Assembly: GCA_028015205.1 (NCBI GenBank)
Contig: CM051514.1
Location: 46,640,150-46,704,149, forward strand
DNA from: Mytilisepta virgata
Taxonomy: Eukaryota > Mollusca > Bivalvia > Mytilida > Mytilidae
Direction: 5' to 3'
Length of the DNA stretch: 64,000 nucleotides
The notes below the pieces were generated by a model. The model worked only from the letters and a program-made list of their open reading frames with translations. It was not told where the DNA came from and ran no database searches. A program made the translations under genes and the position numbers. Shown one piece after another: positions 11,698 to 24,350 of this stretch (its first letter is position 1; each line of letters starts with the position of its first letter).

Positions 11698-12433
11698 AGT
11701 TTTTATCAGTTATCACGTAATGCAGACTTTACTAAAAAAATCCACTATCTTGGTTATTTTTATTGCCACTCAGACGATACACTGTTAGCTGGTGGACTTT
11801 TCCAAAGGACTTAATTCCTTAGTCTTCAATGCTTGCTTTGAAAATGACATGATTGTTTGATAAAAAATCTTGAAATTTTCAGTTAACAGATTTTGAAATT
11901 GAGTGAAAAGAAAAGTTTTGAGTCCTTCAGGCAAAGTTGGGGTTTTGATACAATGTTTGGACCCGTTTAAACCTGTTGCTCACATTATCTTGATAATTAT
12001 CTTTCGATTTCCAAGTTCTGCTACCAAGGTCATCTGACGAAAGTAAATCCAGAAATGAATCTTGGTGTTTGAGTTTGTCAAATTTCTGTATTTCATATAT
12101 TTTGACATGGCTTTGAAAAGACATTAAAAAGAAAAATGAAAAACAAACATTATTTTAAAAAAATATTCAGACGCTGACTCTATTGTTTGGGTAGAAAAAT
12201 GACGTGTTCGCACAGTCATTCCGAATATCACGTGTAATCTTGATTAGCTATTAGATATTGACATTTTTGACAAATTTACTTTCCCCTTCCTATACTGATT
12301 AAAATTAATTAATAAACGACAACTAAAAATGAAATAACGACCTTGCACTCATTAGTTTGACCTTAATACAAAGTTTCATCGTGTTTATTGTTTCCGATAG
12401 AATTAATGATCCTATCAATCATTGGACAGTTGT
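11698..12433. other. Spacer and upstream region of peptide gene 2
   Basis: AT-rich. A 65-codon minus-strand open frame at 11927-12124 has no recognisable motif and no splice support. The last 100 bases lead into the TATA box of peptide gene 2. Confidence 0.4.
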
Positions 12434-12492
12434 TATATAAAACACGGAGTCACCGACGGTTGTTCACAGGGAAACACGAGTTACGTAGTCAG
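12434..12492 (+). promoter_or_regulatory. Promoter and untranslated exon 1 of peptide gene 2
   Basis: TATATAAAA begins at 12434. A GGTTGTTCACAGG initiator region places the start-site A at 12466, 32 bases downstream. Exon 1 ends at 12492 before GTAGGT. The GTTGNTCA word also stands at the same distance from TATA in peptide genes 3 and 4. Confidence 0.65.
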
Positions 12493-13810
12493 GTAGGTTA
12501 ATAAAAATAGTAAAATATATGTTACTTTACATAAATTGGTGTATTTTTTGTAGAAGTTTTTGTCTTTATAAAATCAGTGGATGGCACTATGCTTCCTGGT
12601 GAACAGAAATCGTATGCAATTTTATGCTAATCTGACTTGCAGCGTTCTAATATGTAAAATGTTTAAAAACTTGCGAATTCTAAGGAAACAAACAGTTCAT
12701 GCTTAACTTTTGCGATTCTATTTTTTGGCAAGTCCATATTCTATTAACTTCAATACACAAAATTATAGAATGGTTAAATAGCCGTAGTTCTATATCAGAA
12801 AATAAATTTGTTTAATTTCAATTTTTCATCTGTAAATTCAAATTTAACGGGTGCAAGTTGAAATGGTAAGTATATTTTAGGTTTAATTAGATAAAAGACA
12901 GAAATGATGTTAATCACATCAGAAACTAGCTCATGAAATGCTGGAACATAATAAAAAAAAAAGGCAATTGAACATCGTCTTTATTTCTGATCATCTTATT
13001 GACAGTCACTGAGGACAAAATACAAAAGCAATTCCAGTGATAAGGCGAAAGAATCTTCTAATATCAAACGTTCTTTAAAATGGCGACTGTCTTATTGCTT
13101 TAGTATTGTTCTCCCGATATTTATGTTTTCGCCTTAGCTCGGACTAAATAGCTTGTCAATACTGAGTCTGGTGTGAACCTTTGTCGATCGTTTCGACGAA
13201 GAACAAGAACAAATGTGAATAGCGCTGTTCACTCGCTTTTTGTATTTTTTCCAGTATTTTTATTTCAGACTTTAAAGACTTGTTTTAAATAACAATGTGG
13301 TCTTCTTATGGATCACAATGTTTAGGCGAGACACTATCAACCATATGATTTTATAATATAATATTCTAAGAACAGACGTGATGCGTTAATCTTTATAAAT
13401 AACGTAATATCAATTTTGGTTTTTATGTTTTGTCTTTTAGCTTCATCTCTTTCGATTAGTTAAGTTGCTTTATTTTAGTGTTTGTTTTATACCGAATTTT
13501 GGAGATGCTTTTAAGCAGAGGTCTTATCTATGGATTTTGCCCTCTCGGATTCCCTTTCAAAATTTTGAATCCATTAACAAGAAATAAATCTTTAGCAAAA
13601 CGTAATTAGCTATTCTACATGTACAAATGTATATACTTCGTTGTGCAGTGAAAACCGGATTTGAAGTAACCGCAAAAATATATTTCATATTATTTTAAAG
13701 TAAAGAAAAGTGCATGATGACGAAATTGTATATGCCCTAAACAATGAATTTTCACTCATTCAAGAAAAATGATACCCGAGAATATCAATGAATTCAAAAT
13801 ATAATTTCAG
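12493..13810 (+). other. Intron of peptide gene 2
   Basis: Inferred intron of 1.3 kb from GTAGGT to ATAATTTCAG. It is AT-rich with no open frame of note. An imperfect inverted pair around AAGGCGAAA (13043) and TTTTCGCCTT (13126) suggests a decayed foldback element. Confidence 0.55.
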
Positions 13811-13832
13811 GTTGTGTACTACAGTATTAGCC

Positions 13833-14048
13833 ATGGACATTAGAGTAATATTTGTGTTGCTCGTCACCATTATGTGTGTGACAGGACAGTATTACTACAA
13901 CTATGACCCGCCAGATGCACCAGATTACGGATTCGATGCACCAGATAGACCAGATTATGGTGACTTCTATTACCCTACTTACAGACGGGCAGTCCGAAGA
14001 TATCGACCAATAAGGAGAAGGGTGTTCCGCCGTAGATCATGGGGTTGA
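13833..14048 (+). CDS. Peptide gene 2: secreted DxPD/Arg-rich peptide precursor
   Basis: A 71-residue precursor. I start it at the ATG at 13833, the first after the acceptor at 13810. The upstream ATG in the same open frame at 13788 lies in the intron. Residues 1-18 (MDIRVIFVLLVTIMCVTG) are the signal peptide. Residues 19-49 are Tyr- and Asp-rich and carry the repeated units DPPDAPDYG and DAPDRPDYGD. Residues 50-70 are Arg-rich (YRRAVRRYRPIRRRVFRRR) and end in Ser-Trp-Gly, so the tail could be amidated. There is no cysteine in the mature part. The DAPDRPD word is identical in peptide genes 3 and 4, and the signal peptide matches gene 3. An AATAAA at 14283-14288 is the likely polyadenylation signal. 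Function is unknown; a cationic host-defence peptide is the first guess. Confidence 0.85.
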   Translation: MDIRVIFVLLVTIMCVTGQYYYNYDPPDAPDYGFDAPDRPDYGDFYYPTYRRAVRRYRPIRRRVFRRRSWG

Positions 14049-14586
14049 TAAAATTCCTCGGATAACTCTGCGAAATATTGTTACTTTGATTGAAATCCGG
14101 GAATTGAAGTTTCCCGTTGAGGTTTCAAAGACAGAATATTTCAAAGATCATAATTAGTTTGGAAAATTAGGCTGTGATATTTGTTAAACTATGTATTATA
14201 TTTATAGTTACAATACTTTGTTCTGTTGAGGACAGTCCCAACCAAGGTTACATGGATTTACCTACAAACAAATGATACATAAAATAAAGGATTGAAAAAT
14301 TTATTTGTTCTTAATTCATAGTATCAAATCTCGTTCGTGCTCTTTTAAACATCTTTCGAGATGGTTTTTTATTGTTGTATGATCGACACAGTTTGCTATA
14401 GCTTCACATTTATCTCTTAAAATACCTGACAACACTGGATCTCCATCAATCTCTTTTCAAAAAGAATAAAAATAATCGCTTTTAAACTGAAAACTTGCTT
14501 AAAAACAAAAACAAAATATGTCTTTGTCCACTGTAATGGCTCTAGCTTAAACTGTCCCTATGTCCAAGTTGTTCATATGTTTTAAG

Positions 14587-14702
14587 TTTTTAATTGTAGT
14601 GCATGTATTATTTTGGTTTCGTCTCCGTTGTTCTCCGGAGTTTGTCAGTTTTTCGATTTTCCCCTCCTTCGAATATCCCTTTGGTATTTCTTGACTCTAC
14701 TT
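14587..14702 (+). repeat. Retroelement tail repeat, copy near peptide gene 2
   Basis: It matches, in opposite orientation, the tail at 54673-54790 that lies directly downstream of a reverse transcriptase remnant. Shared blocks include TTGTTCTCCGGA, TTTGTCAGT and CCCTTTGGTATTT. A shorter copy lies at 52618-52660. Confidence 0.7.
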
Positions 14703-15796
14703 ATTTACTGTGCTTTTGGGTGGTTTAGTTTCTTCTTAACAGTGTTATCAAATAATACCGAATTTTAAAGGTCTTTTTTTTTTCTTCTTCAAAAAGTGTA
14801 AGGAAATGGGGAATTTCAATGAGATAACTTCCAATAGGGGGAGCTTGATTCTTACTATCACATGGTATTTTTCACGGAAAAAACTGAAATTTTTTAAAAT
14901 CAGTATACTTTCTAGACAACCACATGAACTAATACACAAAATATGTATCAAACGTATTTTATGTACATACTGCAATGTGATAAACATGTAATTCCATCAT
15001 ATAGAGTAGTTTTTAAATATCGTAGTACGTTCTATGGCTTTATGATTTTTATTACTGCTTTTTGTAAACAGTTAGGGAATATTTTCGTTGTCTCCGACCG
15101 GCCGTCTGCCCGTTTGTCGATTACACTTTTTATGACATCAATCGGTCTTTTATTTTTGAATTTAAGGAACTAACTTATTTCTCTATAGAATGATACCATA
15201 TCATCTGTAGATTTGCAATAAAGGTTTAGATTTTTAACTTTTGGAAGTTTCTTAAATATGAAATAGGTTTCTCACCTAACTGCTTTTCGGGGTTTGGAGA
15301 TAACAGTCAATTTCGGGAGTTATTTCTTCAAAGTTACTTAGGGGCGTCATCAGGAATTCCGTATTTAGTCCAATTTGTCTAATTGGTATTGCTCAAGATG
15401 AAAAAGCAATACCTTAAAATGTTGCATTGTTCAAGTATATTCTAATACGTCCCAACTCCCAATCTTTTTAATCTGGTTTCTCTCAACTCAAATAATTGAT
15501 TAGCTTCTTTGCAGTTCGTCCAGAAATTCTGAGTAACTTGCTCTTACTTTTTCATATCGATAATGTAATGATATATCTAAATGACCAAAAAAACATTTTA
15601 TACTACAACCTTCGATGCACTATTCATGTACATGTACAAATTTCGTCACGTCAGGCAGAAATGTTGAAAGGTAACCCAGAATGCTTCATAGTACATATGT
15701 ATGATAGTAGCTTTAGATATCTTATTGATAATACACTTCTATACAGATATATGCAAAAGTGAGATTATAATTTCTATAGTGATACATTTTTTTTAT

Positions 15797-15860
15797 ATGC
15801 AGAAGATGTGCACATTTCCTCCATTTTCGACTCATCAGTTGTTCTAAAAAATGATGACCG
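15797..15860 (+). repeat. Dispersed GATGTGCACATTT core repeat, copy 1
   Basis: It carries AAGATGTGCACATTTC, then CGACTCATCAGTTGT. Ten or so copies of this roughly 70-base core lie in the window in both orientations. Confidence 0.65.
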
Positions 15861-16098
15861 CAAAAACAAAAAATTCAAAAAATTGAACAATGTTTTGAAA
15901 ATACCAAAATGAGCCAAAGGGTAATGCCTAAACCATCCAAGGCCAGAGCTATGAACGAGGGAGATGCTCCTTAGCTTTCACAAAAATATCAATATTGGGC
16001 TAGTAATGAAATCCTAGCAACCGACCTGGCGATACCCTCGGGGACTTGTATTCCATCACCAGCGGTGTAAGCTCAGTGATTATAATACATTATTTGAT

Positions 16099-16170
16099 GT
16101 CATTTTTGATGCATAGAATTTGCAAGTTTCGTCGATTTACGACCTATTACTTGTTCTCAAGGCCTACAAT
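16099..16170 (+). repeat. Dispersed core repeat, copy 2
   Basis: TTTTGATGCATAGAATTTGC, then GTCGATTTACGAC and TTGTTCTCAAGGCC. It is diverged but contains the flanks missing from copy 1. Confidence 0.6.
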
Positions 16171-16750
16171 AAAAATCCCAAAATAACCACAAGGGTAAAG
16201 GTGAATCAATCCATGGACAGATCTATCCTCGAGAATAATACTTCTTAGCTTTTACAAAATTAAACATTTTTGGAATGGTAATTTCCAAGCCTCATTTATC
16301 TCAACCATCAGCGGTTATCATACGTTCTTAAGGGTTTTATTCAGCCTCGCCCCCAGACATTTACAGTTTTAAACACGATTCGATTGTCTTTTGCGAGGTT
16401 TCTACTTTGCAAATGAGATTAGATATTTTGTCTTACGTGATCTAGGTCTGCCTACATGCATTTTGTTTAATATCTCGGAATACCTGATGTCACTTCACAG
16501 CAAAAATTGAAACATCTAGCAATTGGCTTTAGAGATATCGCGATTTGAAATGAAATTTGGATATCTCCTATCATAATTGATGCTTGGAAGATAATTGTAT
16601 TTTGTAACATGTGTTTTTTTCACGAACTTTACTATTGTTACTGGTTGATCCATCTTTTTAAAGAGAGCATACATGCGCAGTCTTCTGAGGCAACTGATTT
16701 TATTCCCGTTTTTGTGGCAGTTTACATTTCTTTGGTTTTAGAGTTGTCTT

Positions 16751-19700
16751 GTTCCACTACTGTGTAGTATATGTTCCACTACTGTATAGTTTATATGTTC
16801 CAATACTGTGTAGTATATATGCTCCACTACTGTGTAGTATAAGTTCCACTACTGTGTAGTATATGTTCCACTACTGAGTAGTATATGTTCCAATACTTTG
16901 TAGTATATGTTCCACTACTGTGTAGTATATGTTCCACTACTGAGTAGTATATGTTCCACTACTGTGTAGTATAAGTTCCACTACTGTGTAGTATATATGT
17001 TCCACTACTGTGCAGTATATGTTCCACTACTGTGTAGTATATATGTTCCACTACTGTGTAGTATATGTTCCACTATTGTGTAGTATATGTTCCACTACTG
17101 TATAGTATATATGTTCCACTACTGTGTAGTATATGTTCCACTACTGAGTAGTATATGTTCCTCTACTGTGTAGTATAAGTTCCACTACTGTGTAGTATAT
17201 GTTCCACTACTGAGTAGTATATGTTCCAATACTTTGTAGTATATGTTCCACTACTGTGTAGTATGTTCCACTACTGAGTAGTATATGCTCCATTACTGTG
17301 TAGTATAAGTTCCACTACTGTGTAGTATATATGTTCCACTACTGTGCAGTATATGTTCCACTACTGTGTAGTATATATGTTCCACTACTGTGTAGTATAT
17401 GTTCCACTATTGTGTAGTATATGTTCCACTACTGTATAGTATATATGTTCCACTACTGTGTAGTATATGTTCCACTACTGAGTAGTATATGTTCCACTAC
17501 TGTGTAGTATAAGTTCCACTACTGTGTAGTATATGTTCCACGACTGTGTAGTATATGTTCCACTATTGTGTAGTATATGTTCCACTACTGTGTAGTATAT
17601 GTTCCACTAACGTGTAGTATATGTTCCACTACTGTGTTGTATATGTTCCAATACTGTGTAGTATATGTTCCATTACTGTGTAGTATATGTTCCACTACTT
17701 TGTAGTTTATATGTTCCACTACTGTGTAGTATATATTCCACTACTGTGTAGTATATATGTTACACTACTGTGTAGTATATGTTCCACTACTTTGTAGTAT
17801 ATATGTTCCACTACTGTGTAGTATATATGTTCCACTACTGTGTAGTATATGTTCCACTACTGTGTAGTATATGTTCCACTACTGAGTAGTATATATTCCA
17901 ATACTGTGTAGTATATATGTTCCACTACTGTATAGTATATGTTCCACTACGGTGTAGTATATATGTTCCACTACTGTGCAGTATATGTTCCACTACTGTG
18001 TAGTATATATGTTCCACTACTGTGCAGTATAAGTTCCACTACTGTGTAGTATATGTTCCACTACTGTGTAGTATATGTTCCACTATTGTGTAGTATATGT
18101 TCCACTACTGTGTAGTATATGTTCCACTACTGTGTAGTATATATGTTCCACTACTGTGCAGTATATGTTCCACTACTGTATAGTATATATGTTCCACTAC
18201 TGTGTAGTATATGTTCCACTACTGTGTAGTATATGTTCCATTACTGTGCAGTATATGTTCCACTACTGTATAGTATATATGTTCCACTACTGTGTAATAT
18301 ATGTTCCACTACTGTGTAGTATATGTTCCACTACAGTGTAGTATATGTGCCACTACTGAGTAGTATATATTCCACTACTGTGTAGTATATATGTTCCACT
18401 ACTGTGTAGTATATATGTTCCACTACTGTATAGTATATGTTCCACTACTGTGTAGTATATGTTCCACTACTGTGTAGTATATATGTTCCACTACTGTATA
18501 GTATATGTTCCACTACTGTGTAGTATATGTTCCACTACTGTGTAGTATATATGTTCCACTACTGTATAGTATATGTTCCACTACTGTGCAGTATATGTTC
18601 CACTACTGTGTAGTATATATGTTCCACTACTGTGCAGTATAAGTTCCACTACTGTGTAGTATATGTTCCACTACTGTGTAGTATATGTTCCACTATTGTG
18701 TAGTATATGTTCCACTACTGTGTAGTATATGTTCCACTACTGTGTAGTATATATGTTCCACTACTGTGCAGTATATGTTCCACTACTGTATAGTATATAT
18801 GTTCCACTACTGTGTAGTATATGTTCCACTACTGTGTAGTATATGTTCCATTACTGTGCAGTATATGTTCCACTACTGTATAGTATATATGTTCCACTAC
18901 TGTGTAATATATGTTCCACTACTGTGTAGTATATGTTCCACTACAGTGTAGTATATGTGCCACTACTGAGTAGTATATATTCCACTACTGTGTAGTATAT
19001 ATGTTCCACTACTGTGTAGTATATATGTTCCACTACTGTATAGTATATGTTCCACTACTGTGTAGTATATGTTCCACTACTGTGTAGTATATATGTTCCA
19101 CTACTGTATAGTATATGTTCCACTACTGTGTAGTATATGTTCCACTACTGAGTAGTATATGTTCCACTACTGAGTAGTATATATGTTCCACTACTGTGTA
19201 GTATATGTTCCACTACTGTGTAGTATATGTTCCATTACTGTGCAGTATATGTTCCACTACTGTATAGTATATATGTTCCACTACTGTGTAATATATGTTC
19301 CACTACTGTGTAGTATATGTTCCACTACTGTGTAGTATATGTTCCACTACTGTGTAGTATATGTGCCACTACTGAGTAGTATATGTTCCACTACTTTGTA
19401 GTATATATGTTCCACTACTGTGTAGTATATATGTTCCACTACTGTGTAGTATATGTTCCACTACTGTGTAGTATATGTTCCACTACTGAGTAGTATATAT
19501 TCCAATACTGTGTAGTATATATGTTCCACTACTGTATAGTATATATTCCACTATTGTGTAGTATATATGTTCCACTACTGTACAGTATATGTTCCACTAC
19601 TGTGTAGCATATGTTCCACTACTGTGTAGTATATGTTCCACTACTGAGTAGTATAAGTTCCACTACTGTGTAGTATGTATGTTCCACTACTATATAGTAT

Positions 19701-22212
19701 ATGTTCCACTACTGTGTAGTATATGTTCCACTACTGAGTAGTATATGTTCCACTACTGTGTAGTATAAGTTCCACTACTGTGTAGTATATATGTTCCACT
19801 ACTGTGTAGTATATGTTCCACGACTGTGTAGTATATGTTCCACTATTGTGTAGTATATGTTCCACTACTGTGTAGTATATGTTCCACTACTGTGTAGTAT
19901 ATGTTCCACTACTGTGTTGTATATGTTCCAATACTGTGTAGTATATGTTCCATTACTGTGTAGTATATGTTCCACTACTTTGTAGTTTATATGTTCCACT
20001 ACTGTGTAGTATATATTCCACTACTGTGTAGTATATATGTTACACTACTGTGTAGTATATGTTCCACTACTTTGTAGTATATATGTTCCACTACTGTGTA
20101 GTATATATGTTCCACTACTGTGTAGTATATGTTCCACTACTGTGTAGTATATGTTCCACTACTGAGTAGTATATATTCCAATACTGTGTAGTATATATGT
20201 TCCACTACTGTATAGTATATGTTCCACTACGGTGTAGTATATATGTTCCACTACTGTGCAGTATATGTTCCACTACTGTGTAGTATATATGTTCCACTAC
20301 TGTGCAGTATAAGTTCCACTACTGTGTAGTATATGTTCCACTACTGTGTAGTATATGTTCCACTATTGTGTAGTATATGTTCCACTACTGTGTAGTATAT
20401 GTTCCACTACTGTGTAGTATATATGTTCCACTACTGTGCAGTATATGTTCCACTACTGTATAGTATATATGTTCCACTACTGTGTAGTATATGTTCCACT
20501 ACTGTGTAGTATATGTTCCATTACTGTGCAGTATATGTTCCACTACTGTATAGTATATATGTTCCACTACTGTGTAATATATGTTCCACTACTGTGTAGT
20601 ATATGTTCCACTACAGTGTAGTATATGTGCCACTACTGAGTATATATTCCACTACTGTGTAGTATATATGTTCCACTACTGTGTAGTATATATGTTCCAC
20701 TACTGTATAGTATATGTTCCACTACTGTGTAGTATATGTTCCACTACTGTGTAGTATATATGTTCCACTACTGTATAGTATATGTTCCACTACTGTGTAG
20801 TATATGTTCCACTACTGAGTAGTATATGTTCCACTACTGAGTAGTATATATGTTCCACTACTGTGTAGTATATGTTCCACTACTGTGTAGTATATGTTCC
20901 ATTACTGTGCAGTATATGTTCCACTACTGTATAGTATATATGTTCCACTACTGTGTAATATATGTTCCACTACTGTGTAGTATATGTTCCACTACTGTGT
21001 AGTATATGTTCCACTACTGTGTAGTATATGTGCCACTACTGAGTAGTATATGTTCCACTACTTTGTAGTATATATGTTCCACTACTGTGTAGTATATATG
21101 TTCCACTACTGTGTAGTATATGTTCCATTACTGTGTAGTATATGTTCCACTACTGAGTAGTATATATTCCAATACTGTGTAGTATATATGTTCCACTACT
21201 GTATAGTATATATTCCACTATTGTGTAGTATATATGTTCCACTACTGTACAGTATATGTTCCACTACTGTGTAGCATATGTTCCACTACTGTGTAGTATA
21301 TGTTCCACTACTGAGTAGTATAAGTTCCACTACTGTGTAGTATGTATGTTCCACTACTATATAGTATATGTTCCACTACTGTGTAGTATATGTTCCACTA
21401 CTGAGTAGTATATGTTCCACTACTGTGTAGTATAAGTTCCACTACTGTGTAGTATATATGTTCCACTACTGTGTAGTATATGTTCCACTACTGTGTAGTA
21501 TATATGTTCCACTACTGTGCAGTATAAGTTCCACCACTGTGTAGTATATGTTCCACTACTGTGTAGTATATGTTCCACTATTGTGTAGTATATGTTCCAC
21601 TACTGTGTAGTATATGTTCCACTACTGTGTAGTATATATGTTCCACTACTGTGCAGTATATGTTCCACTACTGTATAGTATAGATGTTCCACTACTGTGT
21701 AGTATATGTTCCACTACTGTGTAGTATATGTTCCATTACTGTGCAGTATATGTTCCACTACTGTATAGTATATATGTTCCACTACTGTGTAATATATGTT
21801 CCACTACTGTGTAGTATATGTTCCACTACTGTGTAGTATATGTTCCACTACTGTGTAGTATATGTGCCACTACTGAGTAGTATATGTTCCACTACTGTGT
21901 AGTATATATGTTCCGCTACTGTGTAGTATATATGTTCCACTACTGTATAGTATATGTTCCACTACTGTGTAGTATATGTTCCACTACTGTGTAGTATATA
22001 TGTTCCACTACTGTATAGTATATGTTCCACTACTGTGTAGTATATGTTCCACTACTGAGTAGTATATGTTCCACTACTGAGTAGTATATATGTTCCACTA
22101 CTGTGTAGTATATGTTCGACTACTGTGCAGTATATATGTTCCACTACTGTGTAGTATATGTTCCACTACTGTGTGGTATATGTTCCAATACTGTGTAGTA
22201 TATGTTCCACTC
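16751..22212. repeat. 5.46 kb minisatellite of 20-22 bp units with higher-order repeats
   Basis: The unit is TATGTTCCACTACTGTGTAG, with a 22-base form that carries an extra TA. There are about 260 units. Each unit contains a small inverted repeat, ACTAC-TGT-GTAGT, and many variants change the loop (TGA, TGC or TAT forms). Longer blocks repeat exactly: about 610 bases (18001 region to 18611 region) and about 2280 bases (17581 region to 19861 region). This shows higher-order duplication. The three identical 61-codon open frames at 18156, 18766 and 20436 are by-products of these duplications. Boundaries with unique sequence are sharp on both sides. Confidence 0.93.
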
Positions 22213-23099
22213 TTGACATTTTTCTGGATTGCCTTTTCTTTGGATTTGGTTTTTATGGACGTTCTCGTTGCTAAAGTATTCTTTTCCGAATCTATTTAAA
22301 CATCTTTTGCTCCTGAAAACTGCTGGCGAGCTTTTATGAAATGCGCAAAATTGGTATATCAGAAAATTGATAATAACATTTATCAATAGGAAATCTAAAA
22401 GTACAATCAAAGTTGTGAAAGGATATGAACCAGAGAAGGTCGAGCATTCAAGCCATTCTTCTAACTATCATGATAGAATACCAAACTATAAGTAATTCGA
22501 GTAGAGCTCACAAATGAATTCCCCTTGCCATGCTTGCTACAATTATATTAAGAAATGTATAAGTCCATGTTTGGCAATGGAAACCCCAAAAACCGTTTTG
22601 ATCAAAAACAAAAAAAGAAGGTGCACAATGGCAATGTACACTGAAGATTCCCTGAGAGTTTAACAGAAGTCCATTCACTCGTTCTTGAAGCGTTGAAACG
22701 AAATGCCAAAAATATGGCTTTTGCTGACATAATATCGAATCATTGCTTAATTCTAAAGACAGCGAATCAACACAAAGTTCTGTGACTCGCAGCATTAAGA
22801 TGTTTAGGGATTTTCTTGTGAAAAGGGGAGTCGGCGGACTTATTATTAAATATTGTTATATTTACCTTATTCACTTATTAATCAAGTTACCGACTTATTC
22901 ATTTTTCTGTTGTTATTTTTTATTAAATATATTTGAAGTTGATTTTTCTGTTTACTGAAATCAAAACATCTAAAATAAATACAAAATTTGAAAAACAATA
23001 ATTCAATCAACATACAAACCACGAGGCATTCAGTATAATAAAAAATGTGTGAGTCTTCCAACGAAGACATGCGTCGCCTGAGGACGTCAATTTTTACAA
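22213..23099. other. AT-rich stretch after the minisatellite, no gene supported
   Basis: A 95-codon minus-strand open frame at 22508-22795 has no recognisable domain, and its longer reading depends on low-complexity sequence. Nothing else could be supported. Confidence 0.4.
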
Positions 23100-23395
23100 A
23101 AGATATTAAAATTTTCAAAAAATAAAATATATATGCACACCTTTGCATTAAGGTTAATGCACAGAGAAAGTTTCATCAAATTGCTTTGAGCGGTTATGGA
23201 GTAGTTGAGGATAGAAGTTTTGAACCCAAACCCTTTTTTTCAAAAATGTCAATTTAAAAAAAAAAATTAAAATTTTCTAAAAATGAAATATATATGCACA
23301 CCTGTGTATTAAGGTTAATGCACAGAGAAAGTTTCATCAAATTCCTTTGAGCGGTTTACGAGTAGTTGAGGATAGAAGAAAAGTGTGACGACGCA
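23100..23395. repeat. Imperfect tandem duplication of about 180 bases
   Basis: The block AAATATATATGCACACCT, with TTAAGGTTAATGCACAGAG and GTAGTTGAGGATAGAAG, occurs at about 23120-23220 and again at about 23287-23380. It is followed by GACGACGCAAGACGCAAGACG. This looks like a short mobile-element core. No coding potential. Confidence 0.65.
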
Positions 23396-23438
23396 AGACG
23401 CAAGACGACAGAAAGTGATCCCTATGTTTCGACCATAA

Positions 23439-23585
23439 AAAACATACTGCCCTTTTATGAGAGTGTTATGGTGGATTATCACTCTCTGAAAAAATTTATC
23501 ACCCTCGGCTGCGTCTCTGGTGATAATTTCTTTTTCTCGATTGATAATCCAACATAACACCCTCATCCAAGGGCAGTATGTTTAT
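23439..23585. repeat. Foldback hairpin element 2
   Basis: The ends read AAACATACTGCCCTT and AAGGGCAGTATGTTT. Inner arms GGATTATCA and TGATAATCC continue the pairing. The centre is GC-richer (CACCCTCGGCTGCG). The open frames on both strands here come from the hairpin symmetry. Confidence 0.8.
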
Positions 23586-24002
23586 AATATATAACACTTA
23601 CATGTTGATAGTGGAGGAAAGTCTACAAGATCAAATTCTACAGAAAAGGCGAATTTGTGAAAATTTGTATTAAAGAAAACAATTACTACTAAGAAATGAA
23701 CTAAAAGAACAAATAAAAAACACCCAGGAAAGCAAAACACTTTGTCGTAAAAAGTGACAAAAGATTTGAAACATTATGTATTTTCGAGTACAGATTATTT
23801 TTATTTCTCATTTTCAGTTTTTATATATTTATATGCTTTTTATTTTGGTCCCGCCTTTATCTCTATGGTTTCGTATTGATTTTCCTGTATTATGAAATAT
23901 TGTATTCGCTAATAAAATAACCTTGATCCCAATGAAAACCTTCGTCAGGCACCTTTATAATTTTGAATGACATAAATTTACAGGAGACAACAAAAGGTGT
24001 TT

Positions 24003-24135
24003 TTATTGGGCCAGTTAACTGCTTATGTATTGTGCAATAAACTGCGTAGTCCGTTTTATTGCCTGCTATTATTGGGGCAGTTAACTGCTTAGGTGTTGTG
24101 CAATAAACTGCATACAGTCCGTTTTATTTCCTGTA
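24003..24135. repeat. Imperfect tandem duplication upstream of peptide gene 3
   Basis: Two copies of about 65 bases share CAGTTAACTGCTTA, TTGTGCAATAAACTGC and AGTCCGTTTTATT. They lie 160-290 bases before the TATA box, so they could be promoter-proximal. Regulatory meaning is speculative. Confidence 0.65.
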
Positions 24136-24263
24136 ATATAAGCTGTTAATTTACAAAAAAATGTGACCGAGAGAGTAACAACGTAGCACCAATCATAGTG
24201 AATCAACAAAAACAATACAATTGTTTATTTTTTTCTGAAAGGTCCCGTTTTATTGTCCGATCC

Positions 24264-24350
24264 ATCATATCTGTGCATAAAACTTGATAGGGGTATATAA
24301 CTGTGGGACAATCAATTGTTGGTCACACACGAGAATATTGTCTTTCTAAG
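24264..24350 (+). promoter_or_regulatory. Promoter and untranslated exon 1 of peptide gene 3
   Basis: ATCATATCT at 24264, TGCA at 24274 and GGGGTATATAA ending at 24300 match, in order, the same words before peptide gene 4. The TATA box is at 24294. AATCAATTGTTGGTCA puts the initiator A at 24325. Exon 1 ends at 24350 with a strong AAG|GTAAGT donor. Confidence 0.75.

Larger units (their letters stand above)
14289..16750. other. Long gene-free stretch with dispersed repeats
   Basis: No gene is supported. It holds a retroelement tail at 14587-14702 and two copies of a dispersed core at 15797-15860 and 16099-16170, listed separately. Open frames at 14748-15173 and 15496-15762 show no domain or splice support. 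Confidence 0.5.

Noticed and set aside
11927..12124. 65-codon minus-strand open frame upstream of peptide gene 2
   Set aside because: No recognisable motif. It might be a transposon scrap, but I could not support it.
18156..18341. Repeated 61-codon open frames inside the minisatellite (also 18766 and 20436)
   Set aside because: They are translations of the 20-22 base tandem unit and are duplicated exactly with the higher-order blocks. No start or splice context.
22508..22795. 95-codon minus-strand open frame
   Set aside because: No domain, and no splice or promoter evidence.
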